A stretch of 64,000 bases of DNA, taken from Bathymodiolus brooksi (Eukaryota; Mollusca; Bivalvia; Mytilida; Modiolidae). Shown piece by piece: positions 61,101 to 64,000 of the stretch (positions within the stretch are counted from its first letter, which is position 1; each line of letters begins with the position of its first letter). The translations under genes were made by a program, and so were the position numbers. The DNA lies in contig OY804590.1 of the NCBI GenBank assembly GCA_963680875.1, positions 18,598,886-18,662,885 of the forward strand, read 5' to 3'. A model generated the notes under the pieces. That model worked only from the letters and a program-made list of their open reading frames with translations. It did not search any database and had not been told where the DNA came from.

Positions 61101-64000
61101 ATTCCGATAAATATTGAAGACTCTCGGTTCTTGCACGCCGGTATTTAGCTGTTCCGTCGGAAAGAATCTTCTCGGCAGCAGGTTTGATTGTTACGAAGCT
61201 TCGCAACAGACTGTCATAGTCTTGCATCGACCAAATTATTTTCCTTTGCAAAAACTCTGTACCACAATGACCGAATAACAATCATGAATGTGACATGACA
61301 TAACCTGGTATGTAAATAATTTGTACTGTGTTGTAAATAATAAATTTATATTTTTTAATTTTTTATCATTCAACTGAATCTTTACAATTATAGTTGAAAT
61401 ATAAAACTTTGAAATAATGAAAAGAAAGGAAGAAAACAGAAGTGTCATTGAACCCAGCTGTACCTTCTTTAATCGAACAAAATAAATTGTCTACCGAGTA
61501 ACCGGGTACTCGATCGGAAACCTGACCGAGTAACCGGTTATAAGGTTTTAATCGATTTGACATCCCTAAAAATTATACAATATTTTGTAACACTTGTTGC
61601 CATGGAAACATAACTAATATTAAGACATATTTTGTAGGTTTGTACCATTTGTTGATAATGAAGAAGATGAATATGAAAGTTACGAGAATAGCGCTGTGTT
61701 TATAATATCAGCATACCAATATATAATATTAGCAATAGTGTTCTCAAAGGGAAGACCATATAGGAATTCCATATTTTCTAATTGTAAGGTTATAGAATAT
61801 TAGTAGGGTGTGATTCATATTTAGTGTTTGTATAAGAAGAGTCTGAAGATACCAAATGGGAAATTAGAATCCGTAAATTGAAGAACGACAGGTAACACAA
61901 TGACCAAAAGAAAAAGGACAAAAGGACCAACAACGATCTACAAAACATACATATAAAACTGAAGATCGAGTAAGACGAACCCCACTAAAAACCGGGGGTG
62001 ACCTCCAGTGCTCCGGAAGGGTAAGCAGTTCCTGCTCACTAGTTCCTAATCCATATAAATTATGGATAATGTATGTTCCAACAATATTTCAGTTGTATCA
62101 TATCAGTCAGTTGTATTGGTTGAGGAAAACAAAGTACTTTAAAATCACAGACACAGGTAACATTGAGCCAGGTGCTCACAAAGGTTAAGCAGTTCCTGTT
62201 TCTTATAAGAAACCCCTCCTGTGTTACTCACAGTCAAGTCTGGTAAAAGTTTTGTTGGTGATAGTGTAAAGAAAAAAACTATGTAAACTATGAAAAGATC
62301 AATTGTCATTTGAGAAATGGATATTTTGTAAGAAGAATTTTAAGATACCAAAGGGGTAATCAGAATCCGTAAATCGAAGAAGGACAGACAACGCAATACC
62401 CAAAAAGAAAAAGGACAAACAACAATCTGCAAAACATACACATAAAACTAAAGATCGAGTAACGCGAAACCCACTAAAAACTGGGGTAGAACTCAGGTGC
62501 TCCGGAAAGGTAATCAGTTCCTTTCCTGCTCCACTAGTGGCACCCGTCGTGTTAATCTAGTTACAAACCCGGTAACTAACTGTCAACCAATCCATGTTGA
62601 CAGCTGTAGAATTTTTCAACAAAAATCATCTAAAGTGATTCTTTTTCTCATATTCATGTGAGCAGACAGTTTTGAAATCTGGTAAATTATTAGATAATTT
62701 TGGTAGACATGATTCCTAATGTATTCAGTAAGCACAATATTTGATGTTCATTATGAAAGGCAAGTCTGTAGTTAGAATTGTTCAAGGAAGACCTCAATAA
62801 AATTGTAATGTGACATGTTCTTGTGGCTGGGGGGTCAAAATCCGGACCAAAAATAGTCGTAGTTCAAACGAAATTCTGATTTTAATATTCATAATTCAAG
62901 CAAAATCTCAACTTTGATCGACGCCATGATATAGCTGAAATATTTCTAAAGTTGATGTTAAACACCAATCAATTAATCAATCAATCAACTTTGATCATCC
63001 TTATTCAAGCAGAATCTTGACTTTAACAAATCCTTCTTGGTTTTCAGGGAAGGGTGATGGGGGGGGGGGGGGGGGGGGGGGGGCTCCCTTTATGGTTGTG
63101 AGAGGTACTGCACATATTACATCAATACAATGACATATATATGGTGTTTAAAAAATGAAATCTTTTTTGCAGATTTTTTCTGTGGTAATTTAGTATTCTG
63201 TTTGGCATGTACAATGTGGTTACATATTCATCCAGTGGAGTGGTTTAAAGAATTAATGGAGGTCAGTACTCAAGAACAGAAATTATTTTACTTTTTTGTT
63301 CAATTTATCACAGGATTTGATGAGCTTATGAAGTCATGCAGTGTCTGACATTTTCTATCATAAACTTTCCACATTTTAATTTTCTTCATTGGTCCAAGAA
63401 AAGTTTGAAAATACCAAAGGGGTAATCAGAAGCTTCAAGTCAAAAAGGACAGACAACACAATGTCCAAAAGACACACAATGAGCTGCATCACATTACACA
63501 GAAAACTAAAGATTAAGCCCCACAAAAAACCTAGAGTGATTTCAGGGGATCTAGAATGGTAAGCAGATTCTGCTTCACTTGTTGGTTATGGTTATTAACA
63601 CCACTTTCAACAATATTTCAATTATATTGTTGCAGTCAGTTTTATTGGTGGAGGAAACTTGAGTACCCAGAGAAAACCACCAACCTACCGTAAGTCACTG
63701 GCAAACTTTATCACATAATGTTGTATCGAGTACACATCTCCTTGAGTGGGATTTGAACTCACAACTTTAGTTGTGATAGGCTTTGATTGCACAGGTAGTT
63801 GTAAATCCAACTATCATGCGATGGAATTTAATTAAAGCTTTTTTAACTAGACTGCAGGCAAATGTAATTAATTAAATCTGTAGAAATGTCCATAGTTGTA
63901 TGTTAGGTACATGTATCTGACTTAATTATCATGTATAAGCTTCAAGCTCTCAACTGTACTGTATATTCTTGTTCTATTTTTAGTTGAAAGATATTCCATC
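2888..64000 (+). CDS. ATP13A3: ATP13A2/ATP13A3-like P5B ATPase, 25 exons, partial at both ends
   Basis: The gene joins 2888-3055, 11421-11506, 20034-20108, 20951-21020, 27146-27280, 30379-30445, 31163-31294, 32210-32386, 34384-34529, 35358-35558, 39101-39162, 40445-40694, 41625-41781, 42253-42373, 43032-43156, 43841-44019, 44409-44519, 45186-45265, 45804-45956, 47908-48004 (or 54265-54361), 57707-57779, 58129-58279, 61638-61783, 63173-63261 and 63984-64000. Seen in order: an EIYGY N-terminal hairpin, M1-M2, LTGES of the A domain, PPALPAA of M4 (P5B hallmark), [10 protein letters not shown] with the phosphorylated Asp, SGDPLDL and KGAPE of the N domain, [22 protein letters not shown], then M5 onward. 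Family knowledge: P5B pumps export polyamines from late endosomes/lysosomes to cytosol. All catalytic motifs are intact. The EIYGY start favours ATP13A3 over ATP13A2, but the invertebrate gene may predate that split. The start codon and C-terminal end lie outside the window. Confidence 0.93.
3130..3620. repeat. Dispersed repeat with a fold-back core
   Basis: Shares 'cacacatatacatgaccg' and neighbouring text with 46020-46160. It contains inverted arms at 3454-3485 and 3527-3558 ('aatctaattaaaatttgatc') with a 41-bp loop. Confidence 0.5.
3800..3923 (+). mobile_element. SINE-B, 5'-truncated copy seeding the minisatellite
   Basis: Matches the middle and 3' part of the tRNA-headed SINE seen intact at 13389-13750 ('ctaccccgcggaatgttg', 'ttcagtgagctagc'). 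The downstream part of the SINE has been replaced by the tandem array. Confidence 0.7.
3924..11181 (+). repeat. 32-bp minisatellite array, about 225 units, SINE-derived
   Basis: Unit: 'gtctaatacaaaggagac' plus 'atcatcattatctt', 32 bp. The main variants are G/A at the first base and gga/gaa/ggg in the middle. The unit equals a stretch of SINE-B ('ggtctagtacaaagcaga' plus 'catcatcatctcat'), and a SINE-B body abuts the first unit in register. The array fills most of the intron and runs into a gap, so its true length is unknown. Confidence 0.95.
11182..11381. other. Assembly gap of 200 N
   Basis: Exactly 200 N follow the minisatellite. The round number suggests a placeholder, so real length and content are unknown. 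Exon 2 begins 40 bases after it. Confidence 0.98.
11421..11506 (+). CDS. ATP13A3: ATP13A exon 2: cytosolic N-terminal domain strand
   Basis: Acceptor ttattacag|aacg, donor ggcaaa|gtaag, phase 0 in and 2 out. It encodes [14 protein letters not shown], matching the RYF...V-Y-W strand of P5B N-terminal domains. It starts only 39 bases after the assembly gap. Vertebrate homologues have more residues between VVLL and RYF than exons 1 and 2 give, so a small exon may be missing here. Confidence 0.88.
11507..13388. other. Intron, no recognised feature except a SINE tail
   Basis: AT-rich with many stops in all frames. The only recognisable piece is a minus-strand SINE-B tail at about 13043-13077 ('gttgtttaacgcc'). 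Confidence 0.5.
13389..13750 (+). mobile_element. SINE-B, full-length tRNA-derived copy
   Basis: The head reads 'ggtggcgtaatggtttgcg' (A-box-like) and 'gtgggttcgagcc' (B-box-like). The body holds 'gttgtttcagtgagctag', and the tail holds 'tggcattaaacaacaatc' followed by cactcactc. Related copies are at 30597, 31507, 35795 and 56812. Confidence 0.8.
13925..14310 (+). pseudogene. Reverse transcriptase relic (Penelope-like or non-LTR)
   Basis: Frame-broken + strand text encodes [18 protein letters not shown], then [20 protein letters not shown], and [18 protein letters not shown]-x-P-M-G-T-N-x-A-P-L-L and Y-I-D-D are reverse-transcriptase blocks; here the second Asp of YIDD is Asn. Several stops and frameshifts make it inactive. 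Confidence 0.6.
15687..16480 (+). mobile_element. SINE-A copy split by a nested DNA transposon
   Basis: tRNA-like head 'gtggttgtatggtagttg' and B-box-like 'gtgagtttgaacccc', tail 'gaaagtggtgttaaacacc'. The head (15687-15724) and the rest (16284-16480) are separated by the 559-bp element at 15725-16283. Confidence 0.75.
15725..16283. mobile_element. 559-bp hAT-like non-autonomous transposon, 8-bp duplication
   Basis: Near-perfect terminal inverted repeats of about 55 bp start tcatccggaactcctcgcgc, with the reverse complement at the right end. caactacc is duplicated at 15717-15724 and 16284-16291. Eight-base duplications are typical of hAT and P families. There is no coding capacity. Confidence 0.75.
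16481..19622. other. Intron with one dispersed repeat fragment
   Basis: Mostly AT-rich sequence without recognisable coding. 17874-17985 is a minus-strand copy of the dispersed repeat whose + copy is at 62470-62576 ('gctccggaagggtaagcag' and 'actagtggcac'). Confidence 0.5.
19623..19779. repeat. Fold-back repeat, arms of about 59 bp
   Basis: Arms 19623-19681 and 19721-19779 are imperfect inverted copies ('tcatggaagcca...'). Same family as the perfect hairpin at 54005-54126. Confidence 0.75.
20034..20108 (+). CDS. ATP13A3: ATP13A exon 3: end of N-terminal domain
   Basis: Acceptor tatttcag|gggat, donor ctcaaag|gtaat, phase 2 in and 2 out. It encodes [20 protein letters not shown], matching the 'KGLD...C..I...KGLS' stretch of P5B pumps that precedes the linker into M1. 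Confidence 0.88.
20109..20950. other. Intron 3, nothing recognised
   Basis: AT-rich, no recognised repeat or coding. Near 20455 'ggtggtctctttaatgaagg' resembles the dispersed repeat end at 32450. Confidence 0.4.
20951..21020 (+). CDS. ATP13A3: ATP13A exon 4: pre-M1 linker
   Basis: Acceptor aattttag|gagga, donor aaggag|gtaag, phase 2 in and 0 out. It encodes [20 protein letters not shown] and FKE, equivalent to the YGVNEI...V.S...LL.KE segment that leads straight into M1. Confidence 0.88.
21021..22866. other. Intron 4, 5' part: simple repeats
   Basis: Diverged tandem blocks of about 110 bp rich in 'gaaataaagaaaa...gacaaatttaat' (21900-22340), an (AT)n run near 22108-22151, and a polypyrimidine tct/tcc tract at 22578-22660 that continues into gatgat repeats. 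No exon seen. Confidence 0.55.
22867..23028. repeat. Fold-back repeat, arms of about 72 bp
   Basis: Arms 22867-22938 and 22954-23028 ('gcatagagttgtgcaaattt' and reverse complement) are nearly perfect around a 15-bp loop. Confidence 0.75.
23029..24715. other. Intron 4, middle: nothing coding recognised
   Basis: AT-rich. About 24110-24240 carries sequence inverted relative to 21600-21720 (acaagtattg, 'gatcataaagttcaag'), so the two could pair in the transcript. Confidence 0.4.
24716..25030. repeat. 33-bp tandem repeat inside a TIR-like element
   Basis: The unit of 33 bp contains 'cctgtctaaaccaaaccatg', about five copies. The segment begins gtgaaacctgtctaaacc and ends ggttcagtttagacaggttt, an inverted pair, so the repeats lie between element ends. 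Confidence 0.65.
25041..26050. repeat. 36-bp minisatellite, about 28 units
   Basis: Unit: 'tctaattataacctactaga' plus tatacagtgaaccatg. Variants are a/c, ata/atg and ccatg/cctg substitutions. The length is constant at 36 bp through the array. Confidence 0.92.
26458..26998. repeat. cagtagtcccc TIR element with 12-unit, 32-bp array
   Basis: The left end reads 'gtagtcctagtcccgctg' with 'gcaatgaaaaagtggc' following, and the right end 'gagggcgactactgta'. Inside, 26566-26980 is about 12 copies of a 32-bp unit ('ataagagggatggccttt' plus ggtgggagggcttc). Confidence 0.8.
27146..27280 (+). CDS. ATP13A3: ATP13A exon 5: transmembrane helices M1 and M2
   Basis: Forty-five codons, acceptor ttttcag|gtgtt, donor agacaa|gtaag, phase 0 on both sides. 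It encodes [14 protein letters not shown] (M1), the acidic-aromatic loop ADEYYYY and a second hydrophobic helix ending VYQTRQ (M2). The FYIFQLFS and DEYYYYA strings are strongly conserved in ATP13A proteins. Confidence 0.92.
27499..27527. repeat. Poly-C tract
   Basis: A run of well over 20 C bases. It may be an assembly-sensitive homopolymer. Confidence 0.85.
28254..29450. mobile_element. 1197-bp pogo-like TIR element, copy 1
   Basis: Ends 'cagtagagttcgtttataac' and its reverse complement, flanked by TA on both sides (28252-28253, 29451-29452). A second TIR-like start, ctgtagaactttgctggctc, lies about 115 bp inside. CAGTA ends with TA duplication fit the pogo/Tigger branch of Tc1-mariner. 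No transposase is seen. Confidence 0.75.
29453..30378. other. Intron 5, 3' part: nothing recognised
   Basis: AT-rich. 29690-29775 shares 'ttatacacaaggtc' and 'ctaatatcaacaaaacaat' with 19300-19380 and 48450, a diffuse dispersed repeat. Confidence 0.4.
30379..30445 (+). CDS. ATP13A3: ATP13A exon 6: M2 to A-domain linker
   Basis: Acceptor tattccag|atgca, donor aaaacg|gtatg, phase 0 in and 1 out. It encodes [20 protein letters not shown], the first strand of the actuator domain. The exon is 67 bp and lies wholly between two SINE-bearing introns. Confidence 0.88.
30597..30937 (+). mobile_element. SINE-B copy
   Basis: Diverged but near full length; contains 'ggactgttgtttcagtgaac' and the tail 'cattaagcaacattc'. 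It lies in intron 6 in the gene's orientation. Confidence 0.7.
31163..31294 (+). CDS. ATP13A3: ATP13A exon 7: actuator domain core
   Basis: Acceptor tttgacag|actat, donor tgacag|gttac, phase 1 on both sides. It encodes [20 protein letters not shown] and VNESMLTG. The intron cuts the Gly codon of the TGES dephosphorylation motif, which is completed by exon 8. Confidence 0.93.
31507..31783 (+). mobile_element. SINE-B copy
   Basis: Head 'gtgtaatggttagcgtgctc', later 'gttggtttagtacaaagtc' and acatcatcat. The tail is missing. Confidence 0.7.
31931..32068 (-). mobile_element. SINE-A 5' part, minus strand
   Basis: Contains 'ggagttcgaactcacaact' and 'gtagttgtaaatccaactg', the reverse complement of the SINE-A head. 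Confidence 0.7.
32210..32386 (+). CDS. ATP13A3: ATP13A exon 8: TGES loop and rest of A domain
   Basis: Acceptor tttgacag|gagaa, donor gaacag|gtaaa, phase 1 on both sides. It begins [14 protein letters not shown], so the joined motif reads LTGES with the catalytic Glu, and continues to [13 protein letters not shown] and KAVVLRTG, which are standard P5B A-domain strings. Confidence 0.93.
32757..34383 (+). repeat. Tandem array of splice-acceptor units, interrupted by an insertion
   Basis: 30-32-bp units of 'ttggttggccttttacag' plus 'gtttttataatata': three units before the insertion (32757-32847) and about 20 after it (33782-34383). The last unit's ttttacag is the real acceptor of exon 9. Almost every unit keeps a pyrimidine stretch and CAG|GT. 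Confidence 0.93.
32848..33781. mobile_element. 934-bp insertion with GGCCAAAAAAAA ends
   Basis: It starts ggccaaaaaaaa and ends ttttttttggcc, and interrupts one unit of the acceptor array; ttg is present on both sides (32845-32847, 33782-33784). The interior has 'cggccttatatcaaatgg' subrepeats and a poly-A run at about 33686-33709. Family unknown. Confidence 0.6.
34384..34529 (+). CDS. ATP13A3: ATP13A exon 9: A-domain exit and M3
   Basis: Acceptor ccttttacag|gtttc, donor cttatg|gtaag, phase 1 in and 0 out. It encodes [20 protein letters not shown], then a hydrophobic helix ending GFIYTIVLM (M3). The acceptor is the last member of a tandem array of near-identical acceptor-like units upstream; this unit is the only one followed by coding sequence. 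Confidence 0.92.
35077..35322 (+). mobile_element. SINE-A copy
   Basis: Full-length, with 'gtgagtttgaaactcgctca', 'ggtggttttctccgcgtacc' and the tail 'gaaagtggcattaaacac'. Confidence 0.75.
35358..35558 (+). CDS. ATP13A3: ATP13A exon 10: M4 with PPALPAA and phosphorylation Asp
   Basis: Sixty-seven codons, acceptor tgttttag|ataca, donor gataag|gtttg, phase 0 on both sides. It encodes [40 protein letters not shown] and ends CFDK. PPALPAA marks the P5B subgroup, where this M4 break lines the substrate path. The exon stops between Lys and Thr of the DKTGTLT motif. Confidence 0.95.
35567..35725 (+). repeat. Three copies of a ~62-bp repeat at the exon 10 donor
   Basis: 'ctaaaaatagatatatagct' followed by a 'ttatttgatttt' stretch occurs three times, starting 9 bases after exon 10. 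Confidence 0.65.
35795..36066 (+). mobile_element. SINE-B, 5'-truncated
   Basis: Contains 'ttcagtgagctagcactatg' and 'tggtctagtacaaagtagac', the tail 'gctcatttggtgttaag'. Confidence 0.7.
36110..36245. repeat. Fold-back repeat
   Basis: Arms of about 57 bp at 36110-36167 and 36188-36245 ('tttatgtaatacatgttcca' and reverse complement), imperfect. Confidence 0.6.
36600..37810 (+). repeat. Dispersed element, long copy
   Basis: 36628-36870 and 37740-37810 are shared, in reverse order and orientation, with 54444-54850 ('aggacttcgtccttcaaaca', 'tcaattgata'). The middle, including an open stretch at 37059-37424 without known similarity, is absent from the other copy. Confidence 0.6.
37811..38562. 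other. Intron 10 segment, nothing recognised
   Basis: AT-rich, with a small inverted pair around 'gacgataggtcga' (38470-38530). Confidence 0.4.
38563..38877. repeat. cagtagtcccc TIR element with five-unit array
   Basis: The left end 'acagtagtactccgctaat' is followed by 'gcaatgaaaaagtag', the right end is aggggggactgctata-like, and about five units of 'gagggatggcctttgttgga' lie between. Confidence 0.7.
39101..39162 (+). CDS. ATP13A3: ATP13A exon 11: TGTLTEDG of the phosphorylation motif
   Basis: Acceptor acatttcag|actgg, donor gggaa|gtaagt, phase 0 in and 2 out. It encodes [20 protein letters not shown], completing [10 protein letters not shown]. It is only 62 bp long and lies between a 3.5-kb and a 1.3-kb intron. 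Confidence 0.93.
39470..39735 (+). repeat. Dispersed mollusc-type repeat with internal duplication
   Basis: 'gactaatagacaatccagaa' plus 'acatgtcaaa...cattgggcac' occurs twice in tandem, followed by 'gatggtaagcagtttcctgg'. Related to 61825-62045, 62330-62580 and 63400-63570. Confidence 0.55.
39889..40380. repeat. Fold-back repeat with a partial direct duplication
   Basis: Arms 39889-39945 and 40003-40059 are inverted ('ggagataactgtattgtatt'). The right arm and its flank (about 40003-40185) are repeated directly at about 40190-40370. Confidence 0.7.
40445..40694 (+). CDS. ATP13A3: ATP13A exon 12: nucleotide-binding domain, first part
   Basis: The longest exon, 250 bp, with acceptor tatttaag|attta, donor tttcag|gtttg, phase 2 in and 0 out. 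It encodes [32 protein letters not shown] and IVRPKSS, matching the CHSL...GDPLDLKMFE...RP signature of ATP13A N domains. The linker between TEDG and CHSL is shorter than in vertebrates. Confidence 0.93.
40723..41205 (+). repeat. attgattg/ttgttgtaaatc tandem repeat
   Basis: Irregular units made of (attg)n plus ttgttgtaaatc, starting 29 bases after exon 12. Unit length varies with the number of attg steps. Confidence 0.9.
41625..41781 (+). CDS. ATP13A3: ATP13A exon 13: nucleotide-binding domain with KGAPE
   Basis: Acceptor tcattacag|cctgt, donor aaacag|gtatg, phase 0 in and 1 out. It encodes [20 protein letters not shown] and [17 protein letters not shown]. The KGAPE Lys contacts ATP in P-type pumps, and F-SS-LQRMSV is the conserved strand pair before it. 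Confidence 0.94.
41831..41876 (-). mobile_element. SINE-A tail fragment
   Basis: 'gtgtttaacgccactttcag' followed by 'caatatttcagttatatc', minus orientation. Confidence 0.6.
42253..42373 (+). CDS. ATP13A3: ATP13A exon 14: N-domain to P-domain return
   Basis: Acceptor taattacag|ttcct, donor acagag|gtatt, phase 1 in and 2 out. It encodes [20 protein letters not shown] and AIAFRQL. The GYRVIA string with the following Arg is conserved at the N-domain exit. Confidence 0.92.
42475..42725 (-). mobile_element. SINE-A copy, minus strand
   Basis: Full-length: tail 'tgtttaatgccactttcaac', 'ggagaaaaccaccaacctgt', head complement 'gtagttataaatccaac'. Confidence 0.75.
43032..43156 (+). CDS. ATP13A3: ATP13A exon 15: P domain
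   Basis: Acceptor tatttcag|agaac, donor gttacag|gtaaa, phase 2 in and 1 out. It encodes [20 protein letters not shown] and [10 protein letters not shown]. The next intron splits the Gly codon of the TGDN motif. Confidence 0.93.
43321..43372 (-). mobile_element. SINE-B tail fragment
   Basis: 'gattgttgtttaatgccaag' then tgagcaattttcagc, reverse of the SINE-B tail. The preceding 43157-43320 resembles repeat text but is not assigned. Confidence 0.5.
43841..44019 (+). CDS. ATP13A3: ATP13A exon 16: TGDN loop and P-domain insert
   Basis: Acceptor cttactag|gagac, donor attgag|gtatt, phase 1 in and 0 out. It begins [20 protein letters not shown] (joined motif VMVTGDN), followed by a variable segment with FVYTEKS that has no close vertebrate counterpart, as expected for the loop between the two halves of the P domain. 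Confidence 0.92.
44409..44519 (+). CDS. ATP13A3: ATP13A exon 17: P-domain strand
   Basis: Thirty-seven codons, acceptor atattgtag|gaggt, donor ccaaag|gtttg, phase 0 on both sides. It encodes [20 protein letters not shown] and LLPK, matching the 'HFAMNGKSFSVI...LVPK' stretch of vertebrate ATP13A3. Confidence 0.9.
44640..44763 (+). repeat. 62-bp direct duplication
   Basis: 'tttataatacataaggttac' through 'gatgtcgtggtcgtta' occurs twice in tandem with no visible difference, suggesting a recent event. Confidence 0.85.
44806..44896 (+). mobile_element. SINE-A 3' part
   Basis: 'cagtttcctccaccaataaa', then 'gaaagtggcattaaacacc'. Confidence 0.65.
45186..45265 (+). CDS. ATP13A3: ATP13A exon 18: GTVFAR segment
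   Basis: Acceptor tttttcag|ttatg, donor ttagg|gtagtg, phase 0 in and 2 out. It encodes [20 protein letters not shown], the conserved P-domain strand and helix before the metal-binding loop. The donor gtagtg is weaker than its neighbours. Confidence 0.92.
45700..45790 (+). repeat. Short direct duplication before exon 19
   Basis: 'ataattgatcggtatagagt' followed by tttaattttt occurs twice, ending 14 bases before the exon 19 acceptor, so the pyrimidine-rich tract was duplicated. Confidence 0.7.
45804..45956 (+). CDS. ATP13A3: ATP13A exon 19: GDGANDC loop, GC donor
   Basis: Acceptor ttttttcag|gtatt, phase 2 in and 2 out. It encodes [14 protein letters not shown], whose Asp residues bind Mg, then [20 protein letters not shown] and CVPTLIR. 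The only boundary that rejoins EGR of the next exon in frame is atcag|gcatgt, a GC donor. The nearest GT, four bases later, gives phase 0 and breaks the frame with either following exon. Confidence 0.92.
46850..47304 (-). mobile_element. Two SINE-A copies in tandem, minus strand
   Basis: 46850-47103 is near full length ('ggggttcgaacgcacaac', 'gtagttgtaaatccaactac'). 47148-47304 is a diverged second copy ('cagttttattggtggaggaa'). Confidence 0.7.
47908..48004 (+). CDS. ATP13A3: ATP13A exon 20a: transmembrane helix M5, form A
   Basis: Exactly 97 bp, acceptor tccctctttag|agaag, donor atattgg|gtgag, phase 2 in and 0 out. It encodes [24 protein letters not shown] and LTVCILYW. This is the conventional P5B sequence: FKYMALYSLTQF is the human ATP13A2 counterpart. 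The Tyr and Gln spaced four apart in YSLTQ lie on M5, where I recall polyamine contacts from published structures (Y940/Q944 in one numbering). Confidence 0.94.
48861..51545. repeat. 2.7-kb mollusc-type repeat with palindromic ends and ~10 internal repeats
   Basis: Starts with a 30-bp near-palindrome (agctcacctggcc...) and ends ggtgagcg followed by the palindrome aggctcttgggagcct. Inside are about ten diverged blocks with 'aaatcttctcctctgaaac', 'caaccaaactttg', 'ttccaaaattgtgtccg', 'gaccaagatggccgcc' and 'aacataggaccctatgggaa'. No coding sequence is recognised. I know this family as common in mollusc genomes, function unknown. Confidence 0.8.
51546..52559. other. Intron segment, nothing recognised
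   Basis: AT-rich, no coding or repeat identified between the 2.7-kb repeat and the Crypton-like relic. Confidence 0.4.
52600..53080 (+). pseudogene. Crypton-like tyrosine recombinase C-terminal relic
   Basis: Frame-shifted + strand text reads [58 protein letters not shown], then in another frame [19 protein letters not shown]-x-N-V followed by N-N-Y-S is the box with His and catalytic Tyr seen in Crypton/KIAA1958-type (DUF3504) proteins. The expected HSxR box is degraded. Inactive. Confidence 0.6.
53272..53531. repeat. Fold-back repeat, arms of about 85 bp
   Basis: Arms 53272-53360 and 53448-53531 ('actcctgcagtagtaaccag' and reverse complement) with an 87-bp loop. Confidence 0.8.
53829..53978. 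repeat. Fold-back repeat, arms of 44 bp
   Basis: Arms 53829-53872 and 53935-53978 ('ggtctgttgacggtaaatat' and reverse complement) with a 62-bp loop. Confidence 0.8.
54005..54126. repeat. Perfect 58-bp inverted repeat upstream of exon 20b
   Basis: 54005-54062 and 54069-54126 are exact reverse complements around a 6-base loop. Same family as 19623-19779. Exon 20b starts 139 bases downstream. Confidence 0.92.
54265..54361 (+). CDS. ATP13A3: ATP13A exon 20b: alternative M5 exon, form B
   Basis: A second copy of the M5 exon, 6.3 kb downstream and again 97 bp, with acceptor cttatgatcag|agaag, donor cgtctg|gtgag and the same phases (2 in, 0 out). It encodes [24 protein letters not shown] and MSVCVLRL. 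18 of 32 residues equal form A, and 10 of those 18 codons differ silently, so the protein has been kept while the DNA drifted. Using both copies shifts the frame; using either restores it. Against form A it changes YSLTQ to FSLTE. It lacks stops and has intact splice sites. A recently silenced exon is the alternative reading. Confidence 0.85.
54444..54850 (-). repeat. Dispersed element, short inverted copy
   Basis: Reverse-oriented relative of 36600-37810, with the middle missing ('tgtttgaaggacgaagtc', 'atcaattgatctatttttta'). Confidence 0.6.
54851..56326. other. Intron after exon 20b, with one fold-back
   Basis: 55731-55778 and 55822-55872 are inverted arms ('cctatagtgttgtctgg' and reverse complement). 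The rest is AT-rich without recognised features. Confidence 0.55.
56327..56574 (+). mobile_element. SINE-A copy
   Basis: 'gtgagttcaaaccccattca', 'ggtggttttctctgggtact' and a decayed tail. Confidence 0.7.
56812..57156 (+). mobile_element. SINE-B, full-length copy
   Basis: 'agtggcgtaatggttagcgt', 'gtgggttcgagcccaggttg', and the tail 'tggcattaaataacaatcac'. The closest relative of the 13389 copy. Confidence 0.8.
57707..57779 (+). CDS. ATP13A3: ATP13A exon 21: transmembrane helix M6
   Basis: Acceptor ctttacag|atttc, donor tctcct|gtaag, phase 0 in and 1 out. It encodes [20 protein letters not shown]. The F-L-x-I-D string keeps the Phe and Asp that sit in M6 of ATP13A2 (FLAID), the Asp being an established substrate-site residue. 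Confidence 0.9.
57815..57905 (+). repeat. Short tandem duplication
   Basis: 'ggccactatcatatg' plus 'tagttggattttccc' occurs twice. Confidence 0.65.
58129..58279 (+). CDS. ATP13A3: ATP13A exon 22: M6 end and M7
   Basis: Acceptor tttgacag|ttgga, donor ccttg|gtatga, phase 1 in and 2 out. It encodes [20 protein letters not shown], then a hydrophobic helix with [19 protein letters not shown] and ends EQPW, matching the QPW string after M7 in ATP13A2/3. Confidence 0.9.
58660..60440. repeat. 42-bp minisatellite, split by a pogo-like element
   Basis: Unit of 42 bp: 'aacaaaaataaacataaaca' plus 'gaacaataacaaatacatgtac', with 38-bp variants lacking four bases in the first half. One to two units lie at 58660-58702, then the element, then about 22 units from 59494. 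Long minus-strand open frames here come from the repeat, not from a gene. Confidence 0.92.
58703..59493. mobile_element. 791-bp pogo-like TIR element, copy 2
   Basis: Same ends as 28254-29450, TA on both sides (58701-58702, 59494-59495). Lacks about 400 bp of the copy 1 interior. Inserted at 'aaata|catgtac' of the minisatellite unit. Confidence 0.8.
60615..61568 (+). pseudogene. 954-bp internally deleted hAT transposon (BED and dimerisation remnants)
   Basis: Ends tagggatggcaa and ttgacatcccta, flanked by the 8-mer aaaattat on both sides (60607-60614, 61569-61576). The + strand text from about 61000 reads [14 protein letters not shown], a BED-finger start. 61138-61260 reads [26 protein letters not shown], a stop, then CIDQIIFL, the hAT C-terminal dimerisation domain. 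The catalytic middle is deleted. Confidence 0.85.
61638..61783 (+). CDS. ATP13A3: ATP13A exon 23: luminal loop and M8
   Basis: Acceptor ttttgtag|gtttg, donor tctaatt|gtaag, phase 2 in and 1 out. It encodes [20 protein letters not shown] and [23 protein letters not shown]-x-x-VF...S-x-QYLI-A-x-x-SKG-PFR is a conserved P5B signature. The acidic [10 protein letters not shown] loop faces the organelle lumen by family topology. Confidence 0.92.
61825..62580 (+). repeat. Two copies of a dispersed mollusc-type repeat
   Basis: 61825-62045 and 62330-62580 share 'gataccaaatgggaaattag', 'accaaaagaaaaaggacaaa', 'aaactgaagatcgagtaa' and 'gctccggaagggtaagcag'. SINE-A fragments lie at 62072-62140 and 62920-62966. 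Confidence 0.65.
63057..63083. repeat. Poly-G tract
   Basis: A run of more than 20 G bases, 90 bases before exon 24. It could form a G-quadruplex in the transcript. Confidence 0.85.
63173..63261 (+). CDS. ATP13A3: ATP13A exon 24: transmembrane helix M9
   Basis: Acceptor ttttttgcag|atttt, donor atggag|gtcagt, phase 1 in and 0 out. It encodes [20 protein letters not shown], then [10 protein letters not shown]. The length and position suit M9. Sequence conservation is lower here, as is usual for the C-terminal helices. Confidence 0.87.
63400..63823. repeat. Dispersed repeat plus minus-strand SINE-A
   Basis: 63400-63570 matches the 62330 repeat ('gaaaataccaaaggggtaat'). 63586-63823 is a SINE-A copy in minus orientation ('gtagttgtaaatccaactat'). 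Confidence 0.7.
63984..64000 (+). CDS. ATP13A3: ATP13A exon 25, cut by the window end
   Basis: Acceptor ctatttttag|ttgaa, phase 0. Only LKDIP plus two bases are visible. In vertebrates a similar Leu-x-x-x-x-x-P stretch precedes the W/R residues before M10. The remaining C terminus is beyond base 64000. Confidence 0.75.
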
